64,000 nt of DNA from Cristatella mucedo (taxonomy: Eukaryota; Bryozoa; Phylactolaemata; Cristatellidae), in assembly GCA_009760855.2 (NCBI GenBank), contig WPIO01000016.1, positions 64,001-128,000 of the forward strand, written 5' to 3'. Position numbers and translations under genes: made by a program. The notes under the pieces were generated by a model. It worked only from the letters and a program-made list of their open reading frames with translations. It was not told where the DNA came from and did not search any database. This document shows, piece by piece, positions 32,911-44,212 of the stretch. Numbering within the stretch: position 1 is the stretch's first letter; each line of letters opens with the position of its first letter.

Positions 32911-33185
32911 GTGAAAGAGATGCCTTGAAAGACATGTATTTCTCTGAGGGTGCTTTATCAAATGTATTATCATTGTTCTTCTTGAAACAAGACCAAGCAT
33001 CTTGCAACACTTACGTCAAGCTACGAAAGGTCAACGTAGTAAAAAAGTCATACAACGTTTTATTGTATAAACAAGCCTTAAGTTAACCTTGTAAAAGGCC
33101 CTGTCAACTTGCACAAGTGCACAGTACAAGAGTCTCTTTGGTCTCTCTGCTGCTGCCTGCATTCACACAATGCAGCGGTCATTGT
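32911..33185 (+). repeat. Extra copy of TRIM intron 2 end (exon 3 flank)
   Basis: AGACCAAGCATCTTGCAACA, TTTTATTGTATAAACAAGCC, TCTCTCTGCTGCTGCCTG and ATTCACACAATGCAGCGGTC match the sequence just before exon 3 in copy 3 (62700-62890). The match stops at the acceptor, where a LINE B tail begins; no exon 3 follows. Confidence 0.75.
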
Positions 33186-33283
33186 AATGTAATGTATCTC
33201 CGTCAGTAACTCCACAAAGTCATAAAGACCATGTAGGTGTTACGCAGGAGAGTTTTGTATAGCCCACTCACATTGTAGCGATA
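33186..33283 (-). mobile_element. LINE B 3' tail, minus strand
   Basis: TGTAATGTAATGTATCTCCG, AACTCCACAAAGTCATAAAG and GGTGTTACGCAGGAGAGTTT are the complement of the LINE B end at 34360-34425. Confidence 0.85.
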
Positions 33284-33455
33284 AGACCTAGCATCTTGCA
33301 ACGGTGCAGTCAAGCAACAAAAAGTCGTACGACGTTTTGTAGTATTATCATTATTTATTTATGCAAAATAAACAACTTGTAAAATTAAAAATATTCTGTA
33401 AAAAGTAGCACAGTGCACGAGTCTCTCTCGTTTCATGCAGCACTCTGCGGCTTTT
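33284..33455 (+). repeat. Second extra copy of the exon 3 flank
   Basis: GACCTAGCATCTTGCAACGG, AGTCGTACGACGTTTTGTAG, GTAGCACAGTGCACGAGTC and TCTCTCGTTTCATGCAGCA match the intron 2 end again. It is cut by LINE B before any exon 3 sequence. Confidence 0.72.
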
Positions 33456-34430
33456 GCTTCTCATAGGAAGCCCTAAGCGTGTGGCTGGATTAAAAGGCTT
33501 TGCTGTTCTAATAGGTGATGCTACTGTGCGACCTTCACCACGTGCTCTTAATCTAGGTGTCGTGTTCGACAGCTGCCTCAATTTCAAAAGCTTCATTCAG
33601 AAGACTGCCTCTACAGCTAGCCATCACATCCGATCCCTATCCAAGATTAGAAGCTGTCTCCCACGGTGGCTTGTAAAAAATTTAACTAGCTCTTTAGTTC
33701 TGTCTCGGCTTGATTATTGTAATTCCCTCTTGGCTGGGCTACCAAAGAAAGCTATTATGCCACTGCAGCGGACTATGAATATGGCTGCAAGGCTGGTCTT
33801 CAAGTCCCAGCGGTTTGAGCACGTGTCACCTTTGCTGAAAGAGCTAGGATGGTTGCCGGTTGAGCAAAGGATACAGATCAAAATTCTTACGCTGACCCAC
33901 AAGGCCCACCACGGCTTGGCTCCTTCGTACCTAGCTGAACTGCTGCATCAGTTTCAGCCTATTCGTGCCCTCAGGTCCTGTGTGGCTCCTTCGTACGTAG
34001 CTGAACTGCTGCATCATTTTCAGCCCGTTCGCACCCTCAGGTCCTGTGTGGACAATAAATTAGCTGTCCCATTCCTCCGCTTAAAGACAGTTGGCGACAG
34101 AAGCTTTAGCTCTGCAGATCCTAGACTGTGGAACTCGCTTCCACAATTCTTACGCAACGACATCTACTCTCCAACTGCCGACTATGGCACATCTTTTTCA
34201 GTGGTCCTGAACTGCTACTTCTATGCTACTCACTACCTCAACTGCTCTCCTAACTCTGCTATGCTTCCCACTTTCTCTTTGTTGCGTGAGACGAAGTCTG
34301 TTGGGTACCGAATGCGTACCGAAAGCCGCTTAGGCTGTGAGTGTGCTATACAAAACTCTCCTGCGTAACACCCACGTGGTCTTTATGACTTTGTGGAGTT
34401 ACTGACGGAGATACATTACATTACATTTTG
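33456..34430 (+). mobile_element. LINE family B 3' part, plus strand
   Basis: A 304-codon open frame (33454-34368) encodes the post-catalytic C-terminal part of a CR1/L2-like reverse transcriptase: ALNLGVVFDSCLNFKSFIQK, HHIRSLSKIRSCLP, LSRLDYCNSLLAGLPKKAI, LGWLPVEQRIQIKILTLTHK and PRLWNSLPQFLR. A 63-bp segment coding APSY(L/V)AELLHQFQP-type sequence is duplicated in tandem (33919-34049). It ends in TTACATTACATTT, an ACATT tail. It is 5'-truncated and lacks the catalytic domain. Confidence 0.88.
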
Positions 34431-34479
34431 CTTATATTGCATTTATTTTATTTTATTTATGCTTCTTGCGAATTCAGAG

Positions 34480-35260
34480 TTCAGCTTCTTGGACTCGAAC
34501 CCGTGCAATGCACGCGAGCGCCCTCTGGTGGCCGTCCTCGCAGTCTTCAGGTCTCCTGTCAACGGCACCAGCCGCCAACCATTCGACGAACGTGGGCTAG
34601 CTTGCAGCCACAGCTCAGCATGGCCGCCGTCTTTCTCGTCCACATGGTGGCTGACAACCGCACCACTTAAGCCATCGGAGCCGAGGCTCTGCGATTCGGC
34701 GTCGTGCTGGTCGCCAACGTCACCGACTCTTATGACCTTCTTACACTGAAATCGCTGGCGATGCTGAAATGGGCTACGACTTTCTGTCGGCAGGCGAATT
34801 ATCTGACAAAGGTGGACGACGACGTGTTCGTTTCGCTATCGCATTTGGAAGAGATCCTTCTCTGCTATGCAAATCTGAAGCGAGCGATTATCGGCAATCT
34901 ACTCAGAGTTTGCTATCCGGTAACTAACAGGCCGGGTCACAAGTGGACGAATCCGTATTATTTGAAGCACTATGGTTTCACATACCTGCCTTACGTCAGC
35001 GGTCCGATCTACGTGACGTCGATGAATATCGTATCAGAACTGTTCGACGCCTCGCAGTCGGAGCCCTTGATCGAATGGAAGACGTACGTCTTCGTGACGG
35101 GAATTTGTGCCAGAAAAAAAGACAACGTCGGACATCGCGGTTTCCTGCAGTCCAAGAATTCTGCCAGCTTTTTCCTCGACCAGAACGGCATGGCTGCTGC
35201 TCATCAGCTCCGCCCATCAGACTTATTGGTCGCAGCTGATGCTGCAGCCACGCCTTCCAA
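34480..35260 (+). pseudogene. Beta-1,3-galactosyltransferase-like (GT31) pseudogene
   Basis: Intronless, like B3GALT genes. Pieces occur in family order: RSPVNGTSR (about 34550, one frame), TIRRTWASLQ (34585, next frame), RFGVVLVANVTDSYDLLTLK (34695-34755), KVDDDVFVSL (DDD metal-binding motif, about 34812), YLPYVSGPIYV (34985) and YVFVTGICARKK (35085). Defects are a frameshift near 34575, an in-frame TAA at 34668-34670 where CAA (Gln) would fit, and a scrambled EDV motif near 35090 (EDV is in a neighbouring frame). The enzymes are Golgi type II membrane proteins; no clear membrane anchor was found upstream. Sequencing error could explain one lesion but hardly all. Confidence 0.8.
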
Positions 35261-36067
35261 TACAAGAAACGGTTCAGTCGTAGCGCCGAGCGGCTAGCCG
35301 AGCCACAGTGGGATGCCATGTCAGCCTCGAATCTCTTTAGTGGAGTCGGCCTGCCATGCTTCTCTGCCCGTGTCGCATGATATCAGTTGGATTGCATCGA
35401 ATGCCGGGCGTGTAGTTGGCAGAATGTCACGTTTTCATATTGTCCCAGCTATGTGTGATATTAACAGCACTGCCACACTAGTGCAGCTACGACAAATTCT
35501 CTTAACAGGGGGTCAAAAGGAAGATGATATTATAATTTGCATGTTTAGATGCAAAATGCCCTCTTGTAGTTGAATTTTAATATTAAAATGCTGGAGCTCC
35601 ACTGTTCTATGAACTGTCGAGGGTTTTTCAAATCTTGGCTATAGCACCCCAGCAGCTTGCACACTCGCTTAATCGTTGTCGGAAGTGACGACTTGCCCCC
35701 CCCCCCCCCGCCGTTCCGCTTGGACCAGTTACTCACACACTCGTACAGACCTTCACGTGGCTGAAACCATGTAGGCTAACTGAGATTTTGCCTGAAGTTA
35801 GTTCCTTACTTCAGGATGAAAGATGAGCAATCGCCACCTGAGGGCGAGAATGCGTTACGACTCAACAGAATCCAAGTCCTTAACGGGGGGGGGGGGAAAC
35901 ATTTATTGCCAACAACTGTTTGCGTGCATTTGTGTTAGTGCTTACCTGGTGTCTGGTCCTTCCCTGGCTCAAGCAAAGTCGTGCAATTACGTTGTTTTTC
36001 TCCGAAGTAATTTGGCAGCTCGCGAAGCTCATCTTTCGAAGAAACAAAGCACACCTGAGCGCAAGGC
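35261..36067. other. No recognised feature
   Basis: No gene was recognised. A C run (35697-35709) and a G run (35885-35896) interrupt it. Confidence 0.4.
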
Positions 36068-36180
36068 GTCACAGTCACTTGACTGTCCATGTTACAGCGA
36101 TGTGAACGGACAGGCATAGAAGCAGTTCTAATGCATACAGGCATGCAGGTGTTAGATGAATCCAGGTTTGCAAATGAAAT
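36068..36180. repeat. Dispersed repeat, copy 1 (second at 41698-41815)
   Basis: CACAGTCACTTGACTGTC, ACAGGCATAGAAGCAGTTCT and GCATGCAGGTGTTAGAT recur at 41698-41815 with modest divergence. The family is unknown. Confidence 0.7.
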
Positions 36181-36384
36181 TAGCAGACGGTAGCTATCAT
36201 TATTTTATTGGCTAAAAACTAAATTTCATTGGCATAAAAATTTCGCTCTATATTTTGTAATGCTGAGGCAGGCCATTTTCAGCTAGGATACGCTGACAGA
36301 CGGACGTGGTGTCAGTTAAGCTGAAGCACGACACCTAAGCTTAATATTCTGAAATGTTTGCTCATAAAATTCAAGACATGTCAA

Positions 36385-36525
36385 AGTTGCACGCTCTTGA
36401 CGACCGAGATCACGGGCTCGAATCCTGCAGTGGGCGATCCTCTATTGCCAATTGCTAGCGGTGGCGATAGTCGTAAAGCTCTTCAGCCGCTATAAAATGA
36501 GTCTGTTTTATCAGCCAATAAGCTC
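36385..36525 (+). mobile_element. SINE2 copy
   Basis: GATCACGGGCTCGAATCCTG (B-box region), GGGCGATCCTCTATTGCCA, GCTAGCGGTGGCGATAGTCG and a TTTTATCAGCCAATAAGCT end. The head is shortened. Confidence 0.65.
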
Positions 36526-37275
36526 TCACGGAGCCAGAATTCGAGCTGCAATATAGATTAGCCCATTCTTTGACTGCATGCTTTCCTATTACAATTCCCT
36601 AAAATATAGCAGCGCAGCATCGAGTCGGCTCGATAGGACGCAGAGCTCGACAACTGAACGTCTCCTAAATCGTCTACGAGTAGTTTCGCTTCCTTGTGTA
36701 TATCTAAGGATGACTGGTGATAACCTACCAAAATTCGATTAGACTGATATCAATTGACAAAAATTTCAACACTGTAGAGCCGTTTTAGTATATGCGGTCC
36801 TGTCGAGTCACAGTTACAGACACCCATGCACGACACCCATGCACGGCACCCTGTCGGGTGCCTTTGTTGATTATAATTTTTTGGAACCGCTCGTACAACA
36901 TGTAATGTTAGTCGTCGATGACCTATAAGCTTTGCCTTTTGCTGTTATGATTCATCTTCTAAAAACGGACCTGCATCCATGAGGAGCTGCTCTAGTGTGG
37001 ATGCTCTCGCGTGGCTTCTCTCGGTTATTTTGACTAAGGGCGGTTATTAAAAGCAGGAATTAAATAGAGCCAGATATTGTACACGCAGGCGGCGTACACT
37101 CATTGTGCTGAGGTGCGTGGAGTATTATTTATTGCTCCCTCGTTCGGCAACCGGCTTCCCGCTGGTGCGCATTGCTGGCCAGCTGCTACATAGTTACGCA
37201 GTAACGCAGTAGCGAAGTAACGCAGTAAAGAGCTCCGTTTCCTTTCGTCGCTCTTCTCGGAATGTGTCGCCGTCT
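36526..37275. other. No recognised feature
   Basis: GCACGACACCCATGCACGGC near 36830 is a short local repeat. Nothing else was recognised. Confidence 0.35.
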
Positions 37276-37380
37276 AGCTCTAACTGGCTACTTCAGCTGT
37301 GCTGCGGTTTTCGAGAAAGACTTTGCATAGTTATGAAGCCGATGCACAGGTTCATAACGCATGTAACGAGTGAGGCTGTA
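37276..37380 (+). repeat. Direct repeat, left member (right at 38742-38850)
   Basis: TCTAACTGGCTACTTCAGCT, ACTTTGCATAGTTATGAAGC and GATGCACAGGTTCATAACGC recur 1.46 kb downstream in the same orientation. The sequence between has no recognisable gene; both members are followed by GACCTATTT words. Confidence 0.75.
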
Positions 37381-38741
37381 ATGCTGGTAATGGGTGACCT
37401 ATTTGTAATGCTGGTAATGAGTAACGCCGGTAATGAGTGACCTATTTCGGAGGCAAAGCGATGCTTGGTGGCTAGAACCAGCAAAGGAGCTATCGGTGTT
37501 GGCGCACATCGGCGACGTCTATAAGCGGCTATATACTGGAGCCTGTCTCGAACTACTAGACCAGTTGAGCTGGGCGTGGCTTTTTATTAGCAGCCGCGTC
37601 TCGACTGACGTGGCAGCCAGGCTTAAGAAGGCATTCCATCTCGATTGCCACTCTTGAATTTACCGCTCTTTATTCGATATAAGTATACCCTGGCTTGGTT
37701 CGGTTGGCTGGGACAGGACTGTATTGTGGTAAGGGTCGCAGGCTAGGCCGGGGTCTGACCTATGGCATGTGCGGCGACGAGGGGTCACTGGGGCTCTTGG
37801 GTAGATGTTGGCCGAGTACGTCGTGGTGTTGGACGCTCCCGGCCTTGCCGAGTTATGCATCTGGATGGTTGCAGGCGTGCTCCGGCGATGCGGCCACGCA
37901 CGCAAGGCGACGAGTACCCAAGGGCCGAACGGAGCCGGATAGCACGCTCGTTGTGTTGCGATTTGTATATTCCGCGTCCCCCATGTATCCTGTTCGTGCG
38001 ACTTGTATATTTCGCGGTCCCCGTGTAGCGTATTCTTGACCCCCCCCCCCACCGGTAAGTTGGCGTCTTTCGGCGGAAGCTCTCGACTGTGGTAGACGAT
38101 GACTCCCACTTGCCAAGCAGCGAATCAGCTAGCCGGGTCTGCTACGGCGTACGCTCGTACTGTTGGAACGGAATCGGTACAACAGCCGACTGACCTAGTA
38201 ACACGTTTGTTCGCACTTGCTTCGTCATCTTGCGCCCCTATAGTGTACTTTGTATAGGACCCTCCCTGTAAACTGTGTAGTCCCCCTTTTCTTGGTGGTG
38301 CATGCGATATTACAAAGAGGTCTAACCTGACGGCTGCTCGTCTTACCCTGCTCAGCGGCATGGCGAGCGGTAGCGTGGCCGGCGTATGGCGTGGTTTGGT
38401 GGGAATTAGCCTCTGACCTCTGGAATTCGGCTGCGTAAGTAGTCACCCTAATCCCTTTGTGTGCACATATTTGGGTCCCGGTCATTACGGTTCACCTGAG
38501 TTTAAGCGCCTGAGGTCGGTGGCTTTAGCACAAATATATAAAACCCTGAGGTTTAGAATGAAGATATCGGCTAGTCCAAAAAAAATCTTTCCTTAATGCA
38601 CACATTTTTACGGATTGTCGCTTGAAACATGACTACATTAGTCACTGCAGTTTACAAAACAAGTCAGCAGCCCAAACTAGCTGAAAGGGCTGCAAGGCGA
38701 TTCATTGCAATTGAAATCAATTAAAACAACCGTTCAGCTAC
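37381..38741. other. Unrecognised segment between direct repeats
   Basis: GC-rich, with short open frames on both strands (the longest is 149 codons at 37660-38109, minus) and a 10-11 C run at 38041. No domain was recognised. It could be the interior of a non-autonomous element. Confidence 0.35.
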
Positions 38742-38850
38742 TAGCTCTAACTACCTACTTCAGTTATGCTGCGGGTTTTGAGAAAAACTTTGCATAGTCA
38801 CGAAGCCGATGCACAGGTTCATAATGCATGTAATGAGACCGGCGGACCTA
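38742..38850 (+). repeat. Direct repeat, right member
   Basis: Partner of 37276-37380, about 85 percent similar by eye. Confidence 0.72.
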
Positions 38851-39067
38851 TTTGTGAGCAGCTGACCTCTTTATAAGCAGGTGACCTATTTTTGAGAGCA
38901 GCCTCCACGATCCCCGGCCTCCGATGTTCGCGGCGAGTACAAACCACGACCGAGACAAAAATAGCAAGGTTCGACGGTAACATTCGAAAAGGAGAACGCC
39001 TCGTTATCGCTCTTCCACCTTAAATCATGGCTCATTCTGAGTTGTGCGAGAACTTTCTTTGTATTAG

Positions 39068-39069
<2 letters not shown>

Positions 39070-39104
<35 letters not shown>
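39070..39104. repeat. (TA)n microsatellite
   Basis: Uninterrupted TA run of about 32 bp. Confidence 0.9.
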
Positions 39105-39154
39105 TATATTATATTGCTTGCAGACCATCGCTTCAGTTACTAATCGTACTAAGC

Positions 39155-39300
39155 TATAATAATAATAATAATGCACTTGATAAAGCGCCCTCAGAGAACT
39201 CGATCTTTTTCTAGGTGCTTTACATTTGCTGCCAAGGGAAATGCAATTGAATGGTGAGTAAAATTATGCTTTATAAACAAACGATATGAATAACATGGGA
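39155..39300 (-). mobile_element. LINE A 3' end, minus strand
   Basis: ATAATAATAATAATGCACTT, GATAAAGCGCCCTCAGAGAA, CTAGGTGCTTTACATTTGCT and a start of the 3' UTR with AACGATATGAATAACATGG. Confidence 0.85.
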
Positions 39301-39319
39301 AGTCATGCTTTCTACACAA

Positions 39320-39395
39320 CCTATCTAAATTGCTTAGAAAGAGATTAAGTTGTCTGAGAGCTCTGTATGAATGTACTACTATTTATTATTACTAT
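39320..39395 (+). mobile_element. LINE A 3' end, plus strand (short)
   Basis: TTGCTTAGAAAGAGATTAAG, TTGTCTGAGAGCTCTGTATG, then ACTACTATTTATTATTACTA. It lies head-to-tail against the preceding minus copy. Confidence 0.65.
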
Positions 39396-40499
39396 CACCA
39401 TTCTGGTTTATTTACCCGATCTTTCGCTTGGAACGCTGCCATTTGATTGTAAGTAATTAAGGTTCCACTTTCTTACATTCTCGCCTTTGGTTAACACTCC
39501 TGCATTAAGAGTAATAATACCTTGTTATAGTGCCTGTATACGATTAAATGTTTCGCTAGCACTTTGTATATGCGGTGAAGGACGCATATCTTACTTCCTC
39601 GATCTCTCAATTTAACGAGAGGTATAAAGGAAACTGGAAACTTCATTAAATAACTACAATGTATATTGAATTATAATGAAAGAGAGACATTCCGCTGCAC
39701 ATATTGGGAGCACTACCTGACGTAATTGAAATAGTCTCTATCAGCGAGTTAAAATATCCTTAGTTGGAGGCTGCACTGCACATCCAAATCGACGATAGCA
39801 TGCACATCAGCGGTGGGTTGTAGGGCATTTCCCCCCGGACATTTTCCCCAGTGGATAGGACATTTCCCCCTATGTTGTGGGATGTAGATATATAAAGTCG
39901 TCTATCGTTTATCGAGGGTTAATTGGTTCCAGACTTTGCCGCGATTGGCGAATTTCTGCGAAGTAAGATTCTTTATTTTTCAATCGAAAATTTTCGTAAC
40001 TAAAGCGTATACAACCTGTTCACGACCCTGTAATTTGATTTGTAGCATTATTAAAGACCTCTGGACATGAAATAACACCCTTTTAGTCAACATTACATCC
40101 GTATGACCCAATAAATTAGACAAAGTAAGGCATATTAAGACGTATTAGACGTTACAAATATCAACTAATTGTTAGCGTACATTTAATTGCACACACGCAG
40201 TTTTTACACAGAACCACTAACGTATGAAAAATAGTGCAATTTATTTGATGATGAGTCTGCACCTAACGGTGAAGGATTTGGGGGGGTGCTCGAATAAATA
40301 AACCAACAGCGAGCAGTTTTTTTAATTTTTATTGTGATGCTTGGGTGTGTAATTGACTCAGACAACCGAGGGTGAGCTGTGTCATTTTCACCATCAGGAT
40401 CAACTTTTTAATAAAGATATTTAAAAAAACCACGATAGAGTGAAGCCGCGAAAGTTATACAACACCTATTGTGAAAATGGCAACTGTATCGCCGTTGCA
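39396..40499. other. No recognised feature
   Basis: AT-rich. A GGACATTTTCCCC / GGACATTTCCCCC pair is near 39837-39870. No gene was recognised. Confidence 0.4.
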
Positions 40500-40502
40500 C
40501 TA

Positions 40503-40570
40503 TGTGGCTCGCCGTGCGGCTCGACGTGCGGCTCGACGTGCGGCTCGACGTGCGGCTCGCCGTATGGCTC
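40503..40570. repeat. 12-bp tandem repeat
   Basis: Five units of GTGCGGCTCGAC/GCC type, translating as CGST or HVEP repeats. Confidence 0.9.
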
Positions 40571-41697
40571 GCTGCTCCGGGCCACCGGAAGCCAGAGCAT
40601 GAGAAAGACCAGGCGCTGTGCCCGTGAAATATGGTTGGTAACTTCCCGAAAACAAGACGTTTTCTTTAAAATTGCGTCAGAACAGCAGCTGTTCAATGCT
40701 TATAGTGAAAATGGCACCTGTATCGCAGTTCGAATGTGCATGGAGACTGGTTGGCCCCGGCAGTTGGTCGCCGTAGCGTGGGATCGGGCAAGCGCAATCG
40801 CATGAAATTCGATGGGTTAAAACTGCATCGTTGCTTGCTATCATTTGCCTTCAAAACTGCTGTTGATCGAAGGTTGTTGTTGAAATGGCTGCTGTATTGC
40901 AGTTCAACTGCTTAAGGCTACCATTTGAGCGGGGCCGTCGAAAGCCTGAGCCTGAGAACGCTCAAGGGAAAACCGATGAAGTTTGGCAGATTAACTTTGC
41001 TTACTGTTCCTTATAATTTCTAATCAAAACAGCGAATTCGCGAAATGGTTTACGGAAATGGCAGTTGCATCGCCGATTGAATATGTAAATACGCTGGCTG
41101 ACTTCGGCCAAAGCACAAAAACGCCCAAGCGCAACTGCATGCTATTTGGCGAGAAAATTCGTCATAACATTGTGTATAATTTGTATTAAAAACCGAGGTG
41201 CTCTGACGGTTATTGTGGAATCGGCACCTATTTCGCAGTTATTCGTAGACCCCAATAATTGTGCAGCGGCAAATTAAATCTTGGATTTGACCGTCGACCT
41301 CTTAGCGTTCTGCCAATATGCAGCAGATGTCTTTCTAGTAGCCAATACATTGTGCCATTAAAGAACGCCAAACATCGGCCAGTTAGTAAGAAGCAGCGGG
41401 AACATCCGCAACGGGAACGAAGCTCAGAGATCAGATAATGTTGACGTGCAATCGAAGATTTCGTCGTTTTTGTATTCTTTTGTAAGATTGAAATCTTTAA
41501 CCTTGTGCCAAAGATTTTCTCCGCGAAGATCAAACAAGCCTGAAACTAGCTGCACTCCAAGAAAAATAGTTAAACAGGAATTCAAGATCGAATGTGCGAG
41601 CATCCGTGCTGCGCCCACAAGCATGCGCCGCCTTGGGCGCCGTTTGTAACGGCAGCGTCGCACGGGGTGGGAAGAGCTGGTAGCTGGGCGATCGGTC
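40571..41697. other. No recognised feature
   Basis: Loose recurrence of GAAAATGGCA-CTGTATCGC words about every 200 bp (40477, 40708, 40885, 41055) suggests an old degenerate tandem array. No gene was recognised. Confidence 0.35.
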
Positions 41698-41815
41698 GAG
41701 CGTCACGGTCACTTGACTGTCAATGTCACAGCGATGTGATCGGACAGGCATAGAAGCAGTTCTAATGCATTTAGGTATGCAGGTGTTCGATACATCCAGG
41801 TATGCCAATGAAGTT
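41698..41815. repeat. Dispersed repeat, copy 2
   Basis: Partner of 36068-36180. Confidence 0.7.
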
Positions 41816-41989
41816 TCGTTTCGCAGTATCAAAGTTTCGTTTCGCCGTCGCATTAGGCTCTATCGTCAATTTATACACAGAGTTTTCATACGCCTTCTTG
41901 AAACTGTCATCAAATGCGTCATGCCTCCACCTTCATCACTATAGGTTATGTCCCAGAAAATGCATCTACAGAGCCCAAGGAAATCTTCA

Positions 41990-42086
41990 GAGCCATTTCA
42001 CTTTACAGCAAATGTAAAGCGCCTAGAGAGAGATTGAGTTCTCTGAGGGCGCTTTATCAAGTGAATTATTATTATTATTATTATCT
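41990..42086 (+). mobile_element. LINE A 3' end
   Basis: TTACAGCAAATGTAAAGCGC, CTAGAGAGAGATTGAGTTCT, CTGAGGGCGCTTTATCAAGT and an ATT tail. One of the best-preserved hairpins. Confidence 0.9.
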
Positions 42087-42543
42087 CTAAAACAATCAAG
42101 AAGACATATCCAGAAACCTCGAGCGTTTAGATCGTCACCACTTCATTTAACCGGACACAGGCGAGCAACTTTGGTTTCTTCTTCGTCTCGCGAGATACCG
42201 AGAGACTGCGGCCATCGCAATATACGTTATCATCTCGTTTTGCGAGGACGACGACGATGCCCTCGAGAAAGTTGAAAGTGAGAAAGGAAAATCACCAAGA
42301 TCCCGCCAGCGAGTTTTCGGCAGAGTGCGCACGCATGCTCCCCGATTTACTCTCTGGCGTGCAATGGTGGAGAATCGCAGCCGCCTTCCGTTGTAAGCCT
42401 TCTTGGGTGGCCGTAACCGGCGGACGGAAGCTGCCTTGATGTTCTGTGAGCTGGACCACCGCGGAGCAATCGGAGGATATTTTCCGTAAGCTCGGCGTCA
42501 GAGAAGCGATTGTGGTTACTACGGCGGTAAATATATGGCATAC
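42087..42543. other. No recognised feature
   Basis: No gene was recognised; short open frames only. Confidence 0.35.
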
Positions 42544-42650
42544 ATAAATATATATGAAATAATGTATATATATATATATATATACATATATGTATGTGTG
42601 CGTGCGTGTGTATGTGCGTGCGTGCACGCGCGTGCGTGTGTGCGTGTGTT
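42544..42650. repeat. (TA)n followed by (TG/CG)n microsatellite
   Basis: AAATATATATGAAATAATGT, TATATATA, then TGTGTGCGTGCGTGTG-type alternating purine-pyrimidine sequence. Confidence 0.9.
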
Positions 42651-43509
42651 GGGGATAAATATCCTCCGGCGACGGCGGCTTTGCTTTTTTCGGTAAGCCG
42701 ACGCCAAGCCGAACGAACCGGCCGCATGCAGGGAGAGGACGTCCCAACAACCGCGGAAACGCAAACATTGTGTATAACCATTAGGAACGTACATACATCG
42801 TGCTGTGAGCTTGTCGACTAGTCGGCGCCCTATCGCCTGCTGTACTGATGTAACAGCAGCCCTACCAGCTGTTGCATGCATGCAATTCTTAGCGCTTTCG
42901 CTAATTTGGCATTGCTGTCAGTGCCGCTATTGGGGATTCCGCGGGCCGTTTGTTTACCGCTTGGCTGCTTGGCGTACTGTGAGCTGCACGTGTGCATTGT
43001 GTGATTATTGTATTACCGTGCTGTAACCGCATGGGCAGATGGCTTTATGGCTGCAGATTTAAGGGACATGTCGGTTCATTGGGAAATGGTTTAATGAGGG
43101 TAAGTCACTGCCTGGACGGGAGCAGGCGGTGGGAAGCAGGGCGGAGTGGGAAACCCTGCGTGTGACGAAATACGCCAGTGTTGAAGCCCCGCCCCCATTG
43201 GTGTCTGCCTTTCGTCACCTGCACGTGCTTGGCGTCAGAGCGTCAGCTTAAAAAATCCTGGTTCCTTAACAGCCTCTGTATGAGTATATAACTTTGACAA
43301 ACACCTTTTACAAAGCAGCTGAATTCCAACATCTTTAGCCGTTCTACAAAGAAAGTTAAATTTAGCTAATAAAGCATAATGCGACTTAAAGGATGCAGAG
43401 CATGAAGTATAGCAGTCGCAGCTCGTACGCCGGCCAGTTTGTCTAGCTTAGTGGGGAGTGCTGTATTAGCGGCGGCGCGTCGTCCTTAGCGTCAATTGCT
43501 TTCCGACCC
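42651..43509. other. No recognised feature
   Basis: No gene or element was recognised. Confidence 0.35.
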
Positions 43510-44181
43510 AATGAGCATGCACAGTGCCAGCACGCATAAGTACATGAAGGACGAATCACAGGGACCCACTAAGTGCTGTCCTAAGTAGGTGTGTTTTAGG
43601 TTCTTTTTTAATGTGGTCAAGTCAGGGGATGTTCTGACGCAAGTCGGGAGGGAGTTCCAGGCTTTGGGAGCATACGAATTAAATGCACGGTCTCCAAAGG
43701 ATTTCAGGTTTGTACGAGGTATTTGTACACTGTTGGATTATGAAAAGCGGGTGGTACGCTGCTTGGCCTGGTGGGGGAGTATATCTGAGAGATAGGCTGG
43801 AGCCAAAGAATGAAGTAACTTAAAAGAGAACGACAAAACTTTGAAGTGAATCCGTTGCTTGACTGGTAGCCAGTGCAGGTCGGCAAGAAGTGGTGTGATG
43901 TGGCAACTGCGACGTTCACGACAGACAAGCCTAGCTGCTGAGTTGTGCACAAGCTGTAATCACCTGATTGCACATGCCGGCAGGTCAGCAAGCAGCGAGT
44001 TACAGAAATCAAGTCGGGATGTTACAAATGTATGGACCAATTTAGACGTGGTATCTTTATCTAAACAAGCTCAAATATTAGCAATGTTATGTAGCTGAAA
44101 TTAGGCAGATTTGACTGTGGAGCTGATGCGGTCGTCTAACGAGAGGTCACTTTGGAACATGACACATAGATTTTGAGCTGA
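43510..44181 (-). mobile_element. LINE A fragment, minus strand
   Basis: Starts within the 3' UTR (GCACAGTGCCAGCACGCATA) and reads, on the minus strand, through RHITPLLADLHWLPVKQRIH-like sequence back to RNL-V-like coding near 44160. The terminal hairpin and tail are missing. Confidence 0.85.
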
Positions 44182-44212
44182 CTATCTCGGTAGCTTCGTT
44201 CTCATTTGCAGA

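Noticed and set aside
33454-34368. A host gene of 304 codons
   Set aside because: It is the C-terminal part of LINE B, with the same residues on the minus strand at 48500-49330.
42544-42881. Frames of 120-158 codons over the TA/TG repeat
   Set aside because: Their composition follows the microsatellite and no domain is present.
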